From Lepus europaeus (taxonomy: Eukaryota > Chordata > Mammalia > Lagomorpha > Leporidae), in the NCBI RefSeq assembly GCF_033115175.1, contig NC_084838.1, forward strand, positions 41,581,468 to 41,645,467: a stretch of 64,000 nt of DNA, given 5' to 3'. The notes below the pieces were generated by a model that saw only the letters and a program-made list of their open reading frames with translations, did not search any database and was not told the origin of the DNA. The translations under genes and the position numbers were made by a program. How positions within the stretch are numbered: position 1 is the stretch's first letter; the number at the start of each line of letters is the position of its first letter. This document shows positions 1 through 9,994 of the stretch, one piece after another.

Positions 1-109
1 AACTCCAGCTGTTGCAGGCATTTGAAGGGTAAACCAGTGGATGAAAGATGTCTCTGTCTCTCTTTCTGTCTCTGTGTGTGTGTTTATTGCTGCCTGTCAA
101 ATAAACAAT
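1..109 (+). mobile_element. CSINE, left-truncated by window edge
   Basis: 3' third of a C-repeat: the CAGCTGTTGCAGGCATTT block, a CT-rich region, then CTGTCAAATAAACAATAA. The head lies outside the window. It sits in SPINK4 intron 2, antisense to the gene. Confidence 0.85.
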
Positions 110-718
110 AACAGTGGCCCCCTCGCATGTGTTGATTGGAGTATGGGATACAAATGGTTTTTCTTTGCCTGGCGCCAGATGAGAACTGGTGTAGCCTCCT
201 TGGTCCTATTTGAAGGGGTGGCTTGAGGGTCTAAAGCTTGCCAGTTCCACTGCCTTGGGATCACTGGGGACATTAGACTCAAGGCCAAGGTGGAATCAGA
301 GACAACTTGGTGCTTGCAGGCTCAGCGTGAAGGGATGCATGGCGAGATGTGGTCGGGAGAGGGTGGCACCCTCCACAGGGCTATTCTGTGGGCCAAGGTC
401 ACTTCTTTGGTCTGAACCCTGCAGTCTGTCTGTCTGTAGCATGCATGCAAAGCAGAGAATGCCTTGTGTCCTGCTGAGGCTGGGCGGGGAGACCTCGCAG
501 AGCGAGGGGGCCTTGGGGCCATGCTTAGGACTTGCGCGGTGCTTGGCTTACAGGGGCTACTCTGGGGAATGTGCAGGCTCAGGACGCTGCCCGGGCCTCC
601 CAGGAGCCACGGAAGGCATGCAAGCAGGAGGAGGGAACGGAAGAGCGCTGGCTTCCCAGCACAGAGGAGGGGACTCCTCCCCGCCATGGGACGCCCAGGG
701 CATGAGCAGCTGCCTTAC
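110..718. other. SPINK4 intron 2 (5' part), no repeat recognised
   Basis: GC-rich unique sequence between exon 2 and the edge CSINE. I searched both strands for the Kazal-domain exon (VCGTDG-like and Cys-rich coding) and saw none. Confidence 0.6.
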
Positions 719-759
719 CATTCTTGAGAAAACAATCTTGCCGGCCGCCACGGGCACTT
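719..759 (-). other. SPINK4: SPINK4 exon 2
   Basis: A 41-nt exon between a pyrimidine-ended CAG acceptor (AG at 761-760) and a GTAAGG donor (718 downward). It completes codon 21 as GAA and encodes VPVAAGKIVFSRM, the linker between signal peptide and Kazal domain. The human linker as I recall it has LP where this has IV. The matching frame on both sides confirms the exon 1 call. Confidence 0.92.
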
Positions 760-3700
760 CTGAAAGACAAAGCAGCGAGGTCAGGCGCCGCCGCCGGCCT
801 AGGCCCTAGAAGACTGCCTCTCCTACTTTGGGGAGCAAGGCAGTGAGTCGGCAGACAGAAAGCTTACGTGAACAGAGGCAGAAAGCTGGATGGAAGGAGG
901 CGACCGTCCGGCCTGTTTCTCCTTCAATCCCACTGGAATTGTGCGCCCCATTTAATAATGGCAACAGTAACCATTCTGTACGTGCTGTGTTTCGGGCATT
1001 GCGAAGCCCTGGTTTTAACTTCTCTCCACGCCTCTCTCTTCTATGCCACAGAGAGAACGGAGCAGCAGTGGGTGCTGTGGTTGGCCCTCCAGAGCCTGCC
1101 TCCAGGGACCCTCTGGCATCATTACACTGCTCTCAGTGGTCCCTTTCTAGAAATTACCCTCAGAGAACCGAAGGCTGCACCCCCCCACCCCAGAACAGCT
1201 CCTGTTGAGTGACGCACTGCGGTGGCTACAAGGGCCCCGGCCCCTTTGTCTCTGGTGCAGTGCCGAGGGCCACCCCGTTCCACAGCTGGCTCAGGAGCCT
1301 CTGCAGCCTCTGCTATATCGCAGGCAGCCCCCCACCCCTCGGCTCTCGTGGGCGTTTCTCCCAGGAACGCGCCCCAGTGGACGGGTGCACGTCTGATAGT
1401 CTGCTTCCCCAGGCTTTCCACCACGCTATGAAAAGGGCTCAATGAGGCAATGGGCCACACGGTGAGAGCAGAGTCAGGGTCTGCCCATGGCCCCATCACG
1501 CCAGGGCCTGGCTCTTTCCACACACAAGATTGCACCCCTGGTGTGTGCAGGACACAAGCAGATGGCCATGTGAGTGCTGAGTGTGATGGGCGGTGCAGGA
1601 GGTGGAGCCGAGACTCGGCACGGGTGGGAGGAAGGGTGCCTACGAGACTGCAGGAGTGGGGCTGGGTGCTGAGCCTCTGCAGGGCTGTCCCGGGGCCCTG
1701 TCATGTGCTCTTGTCCGCCTCCTGGAGCGGCAGGGTTTTCTCTCTGTGGGAGCTTTGCTGCCTCCCGTAGAGAGCGCCCTGTTGCTGGGGTGGGCAAGGC
1801 AAGGTGGCTTCACCTTTTCCTAGAGATTCCCAAGCTGGGAATGGAGACTCAGTCACTCCGCCCCACCATTGAAGGCAGAGGATGAGACCTGCACGTGCAA
1901 ATCTAGCTTCGTCTCCACGCTCCTCAACAGCCCTTCCATGTCCTAATTGCCAAAGCTGGAAAGGACCCGAGGAGCATCCATCAGGACAATGGACACACAA
2001 CCTGTGACACTGTCCCACCATGGGGTATGACCCAGCAATACAAACAAGCACCGGAGACACAACAATGTGGCTGAACCTCCCAAAACACTTTGCTGAGCCA
2101 AAGGAAACGGACACCACAGGCTCCATGGGCTGGGAGTCCACTTACGGGAAATTCTAGAGAAGCCCAGAGTCTGTGGTAGAGGGGTTTGGTGTGGTGGTTG
2201 CTGCTGGCAGGGAGCAGCATCCCTCTGCATGGTGCGGTGGGGGCAGGGAACAGGGCACGGGGGAGATTTCTGGGCTGATGTCCTGGGTCTTGATGGGGAT
2301 TTAGGCTATACCACAGGTGTAGGCACTGATGATATGCACCACATGGTAAGATTTGTGTGTTTCATAGTATAAAATGGAAAGGGGAAAAGAAAGTACTAAA
2401 AGTTATCAAGCGGTCCCATGGCTCCTGTCAGGACCCCTCAGCCTCCCGCCACACGAGCTGGCCCTGAACACGCTTCTTGGGCTCACTTCCCGGTACACCT
2501 CTCCTTGCCCTGGGAAGTGTTCCTGCCTGCTCTCTGTCCCTGGGGCCAGCTCTGCTTTGGCCCATGCCGTTCTCCCTGCCCGTTCTTATCCCCGTTCTCC
2601 TATGGACCTCCTTTCAAGGCTCAGCTGCCACCTCCCAGGGGAGCCTCCCCCCGTTTCCCATGGGCTCCTGATTTGGCTTCCTTCACACCACCACGGCTGT
2701 CCCAGTCACGGGGTCACCCCTGCCTCCCTGTGAACCTGAGTTCCTCGGGGCTCCTTTGTTCTGGCCCCACGTGGCTCGCTGCTCAATGCCCAGCACAGAG
2801 AGCGTTCAGGAAGTGACCACCAGGGTGAAGTGGAGGAAGGCAGGGTTTAGAACTCAGTGGCATCAGTTCTTTCCTGGGGAATATAGGAAGCTGCATGTAT
2901 CCCAGGCTGCCCTGGGCCTCGATTGCCACCTCAACCCAAGGGGACTCGGAAATGTTTACCAGGACCCTCGGCAGGGCAGGCCCCTGAGTGTCCCCAAGCA
3001 CGCTAGGGAACCAGAAGCCAGGCTGAGAGTACAGCCCGTGCCTGACCAGAGCCCCACCCCAATTCTGCGCTGCCCCCCACCCCCGACCCCAGGTCCACAG
3101 CCCTACCTGGGGACATGGGTGTGGAACTAGCCATGAGATCAGTGGCTCTGGGGCCCAGCCAGGCTTGGCCTCATAGCATTAGGCCTTTTGTCCAGGTGGG
3201 TCCTTCCTCACTGATCTCCCGGCTTTCTCACTCAGTTTACTCTCAATATATCAACTAGAGCAATCCTTTAAAGACATAATTCTCTGCTCAAAACCCTTTG
3301 GTGGAGGTAGGGGTTTGGACTCATGATTAAGACACTGCTCTGGGGGCCGGCACTGTGGCATAGCAGGTAAAGCCTCCACCTGCAGTGTGCTGGCATCCCA
3401 TATGGGTGCTGGTTCAAGTCCCGGCTACTCCACTTCTGATCTAGCTCTCTGCTATGGCCTGGGAAAACAGCAGAAGATGGCCCAGGTCCTTGGGCTCCTG
3501 CACCTGTGTGGGAGATCCGGAAGAAGCTCCAGGCTCCTGGCTTCGGATCAGAGCAGCTCCGGCCATTGTGGCCAAATGGGGATTGAACCAGTGGATGGGA
3601 GACTTATCTTTCTCTGCCTCTCCTTCTCTCTGTGTGTAACTCTGACTTTCAAATAAATCAATCAATCTTTTTTTTTTTTTTTTAAAGACACTGCTTGGAA

Positions 3701-4632
3701 TACCTGCATCCCATATCAAAGTGCTTGGATTCAAGTCCTGGCTCCACTTCCAATTCCAGCTTCCTGCTGATGCCCACCCTGAGAGGCAGCAGGTGCTGGC
3801 CCAAGTAGTTGGGTCCCTGCTACCCACATGGGAGACCTGGATTGAATTCCTGGACCCTGATTTCAACCTGGCCCAGTGTTAGCTATTGTGGGCATTTCGG
3901 TTAAAGAACTAACAGATGGAAGATCTCTTGTCCATCTGCCTCTTCCTCTCTGTCGCTTGTCCTTTCAAATAAACAAATTAGAATTAAACAATAAAGACAG
4001 CAGCCTCTCAGAGGGATGTCCCCTGATATAAAATTGTAATCCCGCCCAACCCCATCACCCTGCCTGATATTTTTCCCTTAGCTTTTCTGGCCTTCCAGCA
4101 CACTATTTAACACACATTGCACCTGTGTCATTTACTGTATACTCCTGTTTTCCCTACCCCATGGGATTTAAGCTCCATCAGGACAGTGCTTTTTCTGTCT
4201 TGGTCACTGATGTATCTGAAAGGCTCAGAACAGTGCCTGACACTGCAGAGGTGCCCCAACCCAAGGAGGCCCCACTCCAGGTGTGCGGGGCCAGCCCTGG
4301 CAACACCTCCCATACACCCCTGCAGCTGTCCTCGGCCCCATGCCATGGCTGTTAGAGCAGAACAGGAGCTCAGAGCACCTGTGCCAGGTCTCAGCAGCTG
4401 CCCTCTGCAGCCGGCACACTCACCTGTCTCCCCCGAGGGCTGTGACCCACCCGCTCCCTTCCACCCCCCAACCTCCAGCCTAACCGTTGCTTCAAACTGG
4501 GACAAACTCCTGCTTTACAATGGGAAACACCAAGCTCCCGAGAGGGGACAGGACTTGGGCAATGCTGGGCTAGATTTAGGTTGTGACCCCCGGGTCCTTT
4601 CTCCCCATTCCAGCCCTTTCCCCACCGTGAAG

Positions 4633-4672
<40 letters not shown>

Positions 4673-4852
4673 GCGGCACACATACAGAATGAATTACGTG
4701 CAGAAATCTGTGGCCTCACACGTGCTGCCGGCCCTGCAACCAACCCCCCCACCCCCACACGCTGTAGAGAATCCAGGTTCTGCTCACTCACCCCCATCCA
4801 CAACAAGAAGGGCAGCCAAAGCCAGGGTGACCCACCACAGGCGGACGGCCAT
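719..4852 (-). CDS. SPINK4: SPINK4 coding region, exons 1-2 only (3' part off window)
   Basis: SPINK4 is a small secreted Kazal-type serine protease inhibitor of gut goblet cells (pig PEC-60). Two exons join in frame: 61 nt (4852-4792) plus 41 nt (759-719) give 34 codons. The product is a 20-residue signal-peptide-like start, then E, then VPVAAGKIVFSRM. I recognise this from memory of human SPINK4, which has the same length to this point and the same AVR start, ALAALLVVD core and VPVAAGK...FSRM block. Splice sites are canonical: donor GGGG/GTGAGT, acceptor CTTTCAG/AA, donor GAATG/GTAAGG. Intron 1 is 4,032 nt (760-4791), phase 1. Intron 2 starts at 718, phase 0. The Kazal domain with its six cysteines should be in later exons left of position 1; I found none of it here. 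No stop or frameshift is seen, so the gene looks intact as far as visible. Confidence 0.93.
760..1934. other. SPINK4 intron 1, unique GC-rich stretch
   Basis: No confident repeat. There is a GCCGCCGCC run near 787-797. A weak MIR-like patch at about 940-1000 is too diverged to call. Reading frames here are short and show no coding signature. Confidence 0.5.
1935..2380 (+). mobile_element. L1M 3' UTR fragment
   Basis: Contains the old-L1 3' UTR path: CATCCATCAGGACAATGGAC, GACCCAGCAATACAAAC, TTGCTGAGCCAAAGGAAAC, then a GGTGTAGGCACTGATGATATG-like block and ATTTGTGTGTTTCATAGTATAAAAT. It is diverged and lies in SPINK4 intron 1, antisense to the gene. Confidence 0.65.
2410..2822 (+). mobile_element. 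L2 fragment
   Basis: Resembles the L2 3' region: CTTGCCCTGGGAAGTGTTCC, CTCCTTTCAAGGCTCAGCTGC, CACCTCCCAGGGGAGCC, and the end-like CTCAATGCCCAGCACAGAGAG. Confidence 0.6.
2823..3204. other. SPINK4 intron 1, unique
   Basis: No element or coding exon recognised. There is a C-rich run near 3070-3095. Confidence 0.4.
3205..3307 (+). mobile_element. L2 fragment, left piece
   Basis: GAGCAATCCTTTAAAGACAT and CTCTGCTCAAAACCCTTTGG match the L2 consensus I know. The element resumes at 3995 after two nested CSINEs. Confidence 0.65.
3308..3339 (+). mobile_element. Older CSINE, 5' piece (resumes 3696-3994)
   Basis: Head of a diverged C-repeat (GGTTTGGACTCATGATTAAG), cut by a younger copy. The continuation is at 3696. 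Confidence 0.65.
3340..3684 (+). mobile_element. CSINE, younger, nested in an older CSINE
   Basis: Complete from GGGGGCCGGCACTGTGGCA to AATAAATCAATCAATC and a T-rich end. The target duplication AAGACACTGCT is at 3329-3339 and 3685-3695, both within the older SINE. Confidence 0.9.
3696..3994 (+). mobile_element. Older CSINE, 3' piece
   Basis: Continues from TTGGAATACCTGCATCCCAT through the CT-rich block to CTTTCAAATAAACAAATTAG. Same element as 3308-3339. Confidence 0.85.
3995..4265 (+). mobile_element. L2 3' end, right piece
   Basis: AAATTGTAATCCCGCCCAAC, GGGATTTAAGCTCCATCAGG and CAGAACAGTGCCTGACAC are the classic L2 3' terminal blocks. Joins the 3205-3307 piece. Confidence 0.8.
4490..4605 (-). 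mobile_element. MIR fragment
   Basis: Antisense MIR core: TTTACAATGGGAAACACCAAG, then CAGGACTTGGGCAATGCTGG and a degenerate tail. Confidence 0.5.
4634..4670. repeat. 37-base poly-G run
   Basis: Uninterrupted G homopolymer followed by CCGCGG. It is in SPINK4 intron 1, 121 nt past the exon 1 donor, and is a C run in the transcript. The length may be an assembly approximation. Confidence 0.95.
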
Positions 4853-4897
4853 GCTGATCCCGGGCTGGCTGCTGCGGCCTGAGCTGCCTGGGCCCTG
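4792..4897 (-). other. SPINK4: SPINK4 exon 1 (5' UTR and signal peptide)
   Basis: The ATG at 4852 has an ideal context, with A at -3 and G at +4. It opens MAVRLWWVTLALAALLVVDG, with one Arg, a hydrophobic core and no internal charge before Asp19, as in a cleaved signal peptide. The exon ends one base into codon 21 at 4792, followed by a GTGAGT donor. The 5' end near 4897 is estimated as about 30 nt below the TATA box, giving a 5' UTR of about 45 nt. Relative to the human protein I remember, residues 5-9 and residue 20 (G for R) differ. Confidence 0.9.
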
Positions 4898-4960
4898 GGC
4901 CAGGGGATGGATGGGGGCCTGTTTATAGTGCTGATCCCCACCCTTATCTTATCTGGGGCC
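4853..4960 (-). promoter_or_regulatory. SPINK4 core promoter: TATA box and tandem GATA site
   Basis: Reading the minus strand there is AGATAAGATAAG at 4954-4943 (two overlapping GATA sites). A TATA box, CTATAAAC, follows at 4928-4921, then about 70 nt to the ATG. TATA-box genes with GATA sites are common among gut-restricted secreted proteins (GATA4/6). The TTTATAG reading of the TATA element on the other strand also resembles a CDX2 site, though that is inference. There is no CpG island, which fits a tissue-restricted promoter. Confidence 0.75.
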
Positions 4961-5362
4961 AGATGGAGGCCAGAGCGTCACCCCGAGTTAATCCCGGGAA
5001 CCAGGCATCCGGAAAGGGCTTGCTCTAGGCAGAGAGTTTGCGGTGCTGTGGCTGGGGGGGGGGTGGGCAGATTTGCTCAGTGAGGAAAGGTTTGGAGAAC
5101 TTGCAAAGCTGACTCCAGTCTGGGGGTTGAGGCCAGCGGAGAGGAAAGTTGAAACAGAAAGAGAAAAGCAGCGATCAAGGCAGAGACAGTAGGAAAGAGA
5201 AAGGAAGAGAAAAAGGCAGAACAACAACAACAACAAAAAGGCAACTGGAAGGTGGGGAAGGTGGCAGGAGGCAGAGGAGGGGCCTGAGGCCATGGGTTCC
5301 TCTGCCTGTGCCTCCACCAATCAACCTTGTGACTTCAGTAAAACCACTGTTTGGGGTCCGTG
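4961..5362. other. Region upstream of SPINK4 promoter
   Basis: Unique, with a purine-rich tract at 5155-5290 (GA-rich, with AAC-AAC repeats near 5220). No gene seen. Proximal regulatory sequence would be expected here. Confidence 0.45.
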
Positions 5363-5672
5363 TTGTAGTCCAGCACTACCTGCAGTGCCGGCATCCCATA
5401 TGGGCACCCGTTCAGTCCTGGCTGCTCCTCTTCCCATCCAGCTCCCTGCAAATGGCCTGGGAAAGCAGCAGAAGATGGCCCAAGTGCTTGGGCCTCTGCA
5501 CTCACGTGGAAGACCCTGATGGAGTTCCAGGCTCCTGACTTCAGCCTGACCCAGCGTATCCGTTGTGGCCATTTGGGGAATGAACCAGTGGAGGGCAGAT
5601 TTCTCTGTCTCTGTCTCTCCCTCTCTGTCACTCTGCCTTTCAAACAAATAAATCCTTAAAAAAGAAAAAAGC
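5363..5672 (+). mobile_element. CSINE copy
   Basis: TGTTGTAGTCCAGCACTACC head (diverged), TGCCGGCATCCCATATGGGC, and tail CAAACAAATAAATCCTTAAA. Confidence 0.9.
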
Positions 5673-5885
5673 GTGGAGGTGATGATTCTGGCTCTGCCTC
5701 CCTTCTTCCACGGCCACGGTGAGGATGGCGACGTGGAGGCAGGCAGGAGAGCAGTTTGCAGAGTAGGAAAGGAGGTGTCAATGGAAACAAAGTGTTTCCT
5801 TTTGTTTATTTATTTATATTTGTGCCATGCAAGAGGCACAACTAACAGATAAAACAAAGGCAAAATAGAAATACATTAAAAGGAG
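5673..5885. other. Unique gap with A/T-rich end
   Basis: Nothing recognised except TTTATTTATTTATATTTG near 5805-5822, possibly a CSINE tail remnant. Confidence 0.3.
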
Positions 5886-6148
5886 AGGGGCGCTAATTTG
5901 GCCTGGTTGATGCTTGCATCCCATATCAAGTGCTCCAACTGCAGCTTTCTGCTATAGCAGATCCCAGGAAGCAGGGACGATAGCTCAAGTGAATGGGTTC
6001 CTGCCACCCACACGGGAGACCTGGCTCGAGTTCCCAGCTCCCAGCTTCAACCCAGGCCCAGGCCAGCTGTTGTGGGCATTTGGGGAGTGGAGCAGCAGAT
6101 ACGAGCTCTCTTTCTCTGTCTTTCAAACAGACAAATAAATAAACCAGT
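5886..6148 (+). mobile_element. CSINE copy, diverged
   Basis: GCATCCCATATCAAGTGCTC, GGGAGACCTGGCTCGAGTTC, and tail CAAACAGACAAATAAATAAA. The head is degenerate. Confidence 0.8.
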
Positions 6149-6516
6149 GGAAAACGCCCTCATGCTTGGCATGTATTATGTGTTTGTTTGCATTTTAATA
6201 GATTTAAATCAGAAAGGATCCTTTTCAAGAAAATTTAACATCTAAAACTCCCCCATACTTAATACAGTATATGAATAATTTGGTTATCTGATTTCAAATA
6301 CTTGATTTATAAAAAGAAAAAATGTTATTTGCATCTGCTTTCGCTAATTCATTTAGATGAGTGATTTTCAGCTCTATCTGCAGGTCAGATTTCCCTGAGG
6401 AGAACTTACAAATAAAACTGCCGAGCTTCACTCTGAACCATTTAATTTTAAAATCTCAGTGTTTTTTTTTAAATCATCATTTTTATCTTTTTACCTGATC
6501 TTTTTGTACCATTTTT
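6149..6516 (+). other. AT-rich unique block with possible hAT-like relic
   Basis: 6365-6470 (GTGATTTTCAGCTCTATCTG, then AATTTTAAAATCTCAGTG) resembles a decayed Charlie-type element in its spacing. The rest is AT-rich and unidentified. Confidence 0.35.
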
Positions 6517-6532
6517 AAAAAGATTTATTTTG

Positions 6533-6900
6533 AGGCCGGCGCCGTGGCTCAACAGGCTAATCCTCCGCCTTGCGGCGCCGGCACACCGGGTTCTAGTCCC
6601 GGTCGGGGCACCGATCCTGTCCTGGTTGCCCCTCTTCCAGGCCAGCTCTCTGCTGTGGCCAGGGAGTGCAGTGGAGGATAGCCCAAGTGTTTGGGCTCTG
6701 CACCCCATGGGAGACCAGGATAAGCACCTGGCTCCTGCCATCGGAACAGCGCGGTGCGCCGGCCGCAGCGCGCTACCGCGGCGGCCATTGGAGGGTGAAC
6801 CAACGGCAAAAGGAAGACCTTTCTCTCTGTATCTCTCTCTCACTGTCCACTCTGCCTGTCAAAAATAAAAATAAAAAATAAAAAATTAAAAATTAAAAAA
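6533..6900 (+). mobile_element. CSINE, young CCGGCGCC-headed type
   Basis: Head GGCCGGCGCCGTGGCTCAAC, B box GGTTCTAGTCCC, and A-rich tail with AAAAATAAAAATAAAAAA. The target duplication AAAAGATTTATTTTG is at 6518-6532 and 6901-6915. Confidence 0.93.
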
Positions 6901-6925
6901 AAAAGATTTATTTTGTTTATCTAGG

Positions 6926-7188
6926 GCTGGTGCTGTGGCGCACCTGCATTGTCAGCATCCCATATGGGCACTGGTTCAAGTCCTGACTGCTCTACTTCTG
7001 GTCCAGCTCCCTGCTAGTGCACCTGGGAAGGCAGTGGAGGATGGCCCAATTACTTGGGCCCCTGAACCCATGTGGGAGACCAGGATGAAACTCCTGGCTC
7101 TCGGCTTTAGCCTGGCCCAGCCTTGGTCATTACTGCCATCTGGGGAGTGAACTAGCAGATGGAGGATCTCTCTTTCTTTCTTTTTTTT
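6926..7188 (+). mobile_element. CSINE copy, 3' truncated
   Basis: GGGCTGGTGCTGTGGCGCAC through GATCTCTCTTTCTTTC. The tail is replaced by the T-stretch of the next, inverted copy. Confidence 0.85.
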
Positions 7189-7455
7189 TTTTTTTAATTT
7201 TTGACAGGCAGAGTGGACAGTGAGAGAGACAGAGAGAAAGGTCTTCCTATTGCTGTTGGTTCACCCTCTAATGGCCGCTGCGGCTGGCGCGCTGTGGCCA
7301 GCGCACTGCGCTGATCCGATGGCAGGAGCCAGGTGCTTATCCTGGTCTCCCATGGGGTGCAGGGCCCAAGCTGGATAGGAAGTGGAGACTTCTAATCAGG
7401 ACTCAAACCAGCAATCTGCCCATGGCGTCACCTGCTGTGCCACACGGCCATCCCC
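7189..7455 (-). mobile_element. CSINE copy, internally rearranged
   Basis: TTGACAGGCAGAGTGGACAG starts a young-type inverted copy. After GGGTGCAGGGCCCAAGCTGG it jumps to AGCTGGATAGGAAGTGGAGA, so the middle is deleted and the older-type 5' end follows. Confidence 0.8.
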
Positions 7456-8394
7456 ATCCAGGAAGGATTCCTGTCCGAGAACAGCCCCTTTGGAGGGACT
7501 AGGCAGCCAGCCAGTCACAAGTAGAGACCCACGGAGGCCGCAGAGCTACAATGAGTCCAGCCTGGGGTCCACAGCAGCCCGTGGCTGAACCAGACAGTGG
7601 AGCCTCCTGCCACTCCTCAGGAACCTTCACACTTCCCATCTGTCCACAGATGCCCCAGACAGGTGGCAACTATCCCTTCCCCGCTCAGCCCAGCAGAGCA
7701 AATATTTAAGGAAGATTTCCTGTCCTAAAGCAGGACGTCATCTCCTCATGGGAGAGGAACTTGACAAAGGTCATCCAGACACAGTCCGCCATCTTCTCCC
7801 GGGGTCTTCCTGCGGAAACCCCAGCAAGAAGCCATCCATCCACCAGCGACAGGGAGCTCACCACCTACCAGTCTCATTGTTGGATGACTTGGGGCAAAGA
7901 GAGTACTTCCCTGGGACTCACAGCTCCTGTACCTGGGTGAGTGCCTCCAGCCCCTGGGTATGCCCTCAAGGAGCCTGTGGCTAGGCAGAACCGCGTCATC
8001 ACCTTTGGGATCCATCCCATGAATGAGACATGCTCAGTGCTGTGAGAGGATCCACGGCTGACCTGTTCATCGAGGCGTGCCCTGAAGGCCAAGGCGTGGA
8101 CGTGTGGAGCAGGCCCAAGCTGAACCTCGAGGCGGAGGAAACAGAAAGTGTGAGGGCCCTGAGGCAGGAAGAGGCTTGTGCCATTGAAGACCAGAGAAGC
8201 CACGGGAGTGAGGTGAGGTCGGTGAGCCTCAGAGGGGCCTGGCATGGGCCTGGTATGGCATGGTCAGTGGGGGCCAGGGCAACCTTGGCCACTGCTTCCC
8301 TGTCCCACGTCCCACCAACTCCTAACGGAGGAATCCAGAAACTCACCCTTCAGCCTTGTTTGCCTTCTCATTGAGTGTGCAGATAGATCTGCTT
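7456..8394. other. Unique or ancient-repeat stretch
   Basis: 7840-7900 (CAGCGACAGGGAGCTCACCA) and 8040-8250 (GTGAGGGCCCTGAGGCAGGA) resemble decayed antisense L2 or CR1-type LINE sequence, but weakly. No exon recognised. Confidence 0.35.
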
Positions 8395-9062
8395 TCTAAA
8401 TGGCTCCTGAACTCATCCCCCCCACCCCCCGTACCCATCAGGACGCCTTAGTCCCAGCCACTGCGGTCTCTCACCTAGCCACCCTGATGGTGTCTTAACT
8501 CATACCTCAGTCTCTCTGCCTGCCACTCCAACCCGTCCTGCACACAGCAGCCCGGGGAAGCATCTGAGAGTGCAAAGTCTACCAAACCACCCCTGCCCAA
8601 ATGCTGACGTGGTACCCACTGCCAACAGGGAAGCCCCAGCTCCTTAGCCCGGCATCCAAGGCCCTTCTGACACCAATCCACCTTTCATCCTGCCCCACCG
8701 TGGCCTGCACTTCTTCAGTTCTAGCAAACCCTCTGCACAACTTAGCCTCTCTGCTGGCCATGCTGAGTCTCCCGCCTCCAACCCGCACCCCGTTCTGTAC
8801 AAACCAGCTTAACCATTCCCTCTCGTGAAACCCTTCCCTACCTGACCTTCACCAACCTGGGCATAGCCATACACCCCTGCCCCGCTGCTCCTCTACCTTC
8901 GCTAACGTAGTCTCCCCCAGGCCCAGGTGGTGTTTGCTTAGCCACCTTGCTGACCAAGCTGGAAGATCTTTAGGGATGAAGACAACATCTTACTTATCTT
9001 GATCACCTTGGTGCCCAGTCCTGATCCTGCATACAGTAGGTGCCCAATAAATGCGGAGTGTC
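8395..9062 (+). mobile_element. L2 fragment reaching its 3' end
   Basis: CCAAGGCCCTTCTGACACCA, CACGTTCTGT-like segments, CTTTAGGGATGAAGACAACA, and the 3' end CATACAGTAGGTGCCCAATAAATG. Confidence 0.7.
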
Positions 9063-9383
9063 AGATCCAAGAGGGGACAGAGGACAGTGGCCCAGGACAG
9101 AGAGAGTGCCAGATTTCGGGAAAAGGCTCTGAAGGGGATGTAGCTGCCATCCCCACCGATGTCTTCATGTTCCTGGAATGCCATGAGGGCCCACGAGAGC
9201 CCCTGATGCAAAGCAGTGTCTCCGAGGCCCTGCCTGGGCCAGCCTATCTGGTGTCTCTGGCAAAGGGACAAGGCTTCCTCCCTCCAGGCTGAGCCAACTT
9301 CTTCACTCTCCCCCTCCTCTGGCATCTCTGGGACACGGAGAGGTACTGGGGGCAAGTTCTGGACCAAGATGGAGGCAATCTGG
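9063..9383. other. Unique gap
   Basis: No feature recognised. Confidence 0.4.
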
Positions 9384-9601
9384 GATTGTTTATTCATTCA
9401 ACACATATACCAAGTGCCTACTATGCTCTGTGCACTGTTCTAGTCACCAGGGATGCAGTTGTAAGTGACACAGAGAAAGTCCCTGTCTTAAGGAGCTGAC
9501 AGTTTCCTGGAGGGACAGACAACAACAAAGAAATACGACAATAAACATGTGGCATGTTTTGTAGAGGCAAATTCAGGTGGTGTGAGCGTGATGAAGGGGA
9601 G
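9384..9601 (-). mobile_element. L2, left piece (resumes 9995-10170)
   Basis: Antisense L2 3' end: TTTATTCATTCAACACATAT, CAAGTGCCTACTATGCTCTG, AGTCCCTGTCTTAAGGAGCT. Confidence 0.85.
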
Positions 9602-9610
9602 GAGGCTGTT

Positions 9611-9617
9611 TTTTTTT

Positions 9618-9648
<31 letters not shown>

Positions 9649-9994
9649 GTTTTTTTTTACTTTTTGACAGGCAGAGTGCCTAGTGAGAGAGAGAGACAGA
9701 GAGAAAGGTCTTCCTTTTGCCATTGGTTCACCCTCCAATGGCCGCCGCGGCTGGTGTGCTGCGGTCGGCGCACCGTGCTGTTCCGAAGGCAGGAGCCAGG
9801 TGCTTATCCTGGTCTCCCATGGGGTGCAGGACCCAACCACTTGGGCCATCCTCCACTGCACTCCTGGGCCACAGCAGAGAGCTGGCCTGGAAGAGGGGCA
9901 ACCGGGACAGAATCCGGCGCCCCGACCAGGACTAGAACCCAGTGTGCCGGCGCCACTAGGCGGAGGATTAGCCTGTTGAGCCACGGCGCCGGCC
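9611..9994 (-). mobile_element. CSINE, young, inserted in L2
   Basis: Inverted young copy ending GAGCCACGGCGCCGGCC at its head, with a T/GTTTT-rich tail side. Target duplication GAGGCTGTT at 9602-9610 and 9995-10003. Confidence 0.93.

Noticed and set aside
1..718. Search for SPINK4 exon 3 (Kazal domain)
   Set aside because: No VCGTDG-like or Cys-spaced coding found on the minus strand; the exon must lie outside the window.
7840..7900. CAGCGACAGGGAGCTCACCA block
   Set aside because: Looks like a known ancient LINE fragment but is too short and diverged to name.
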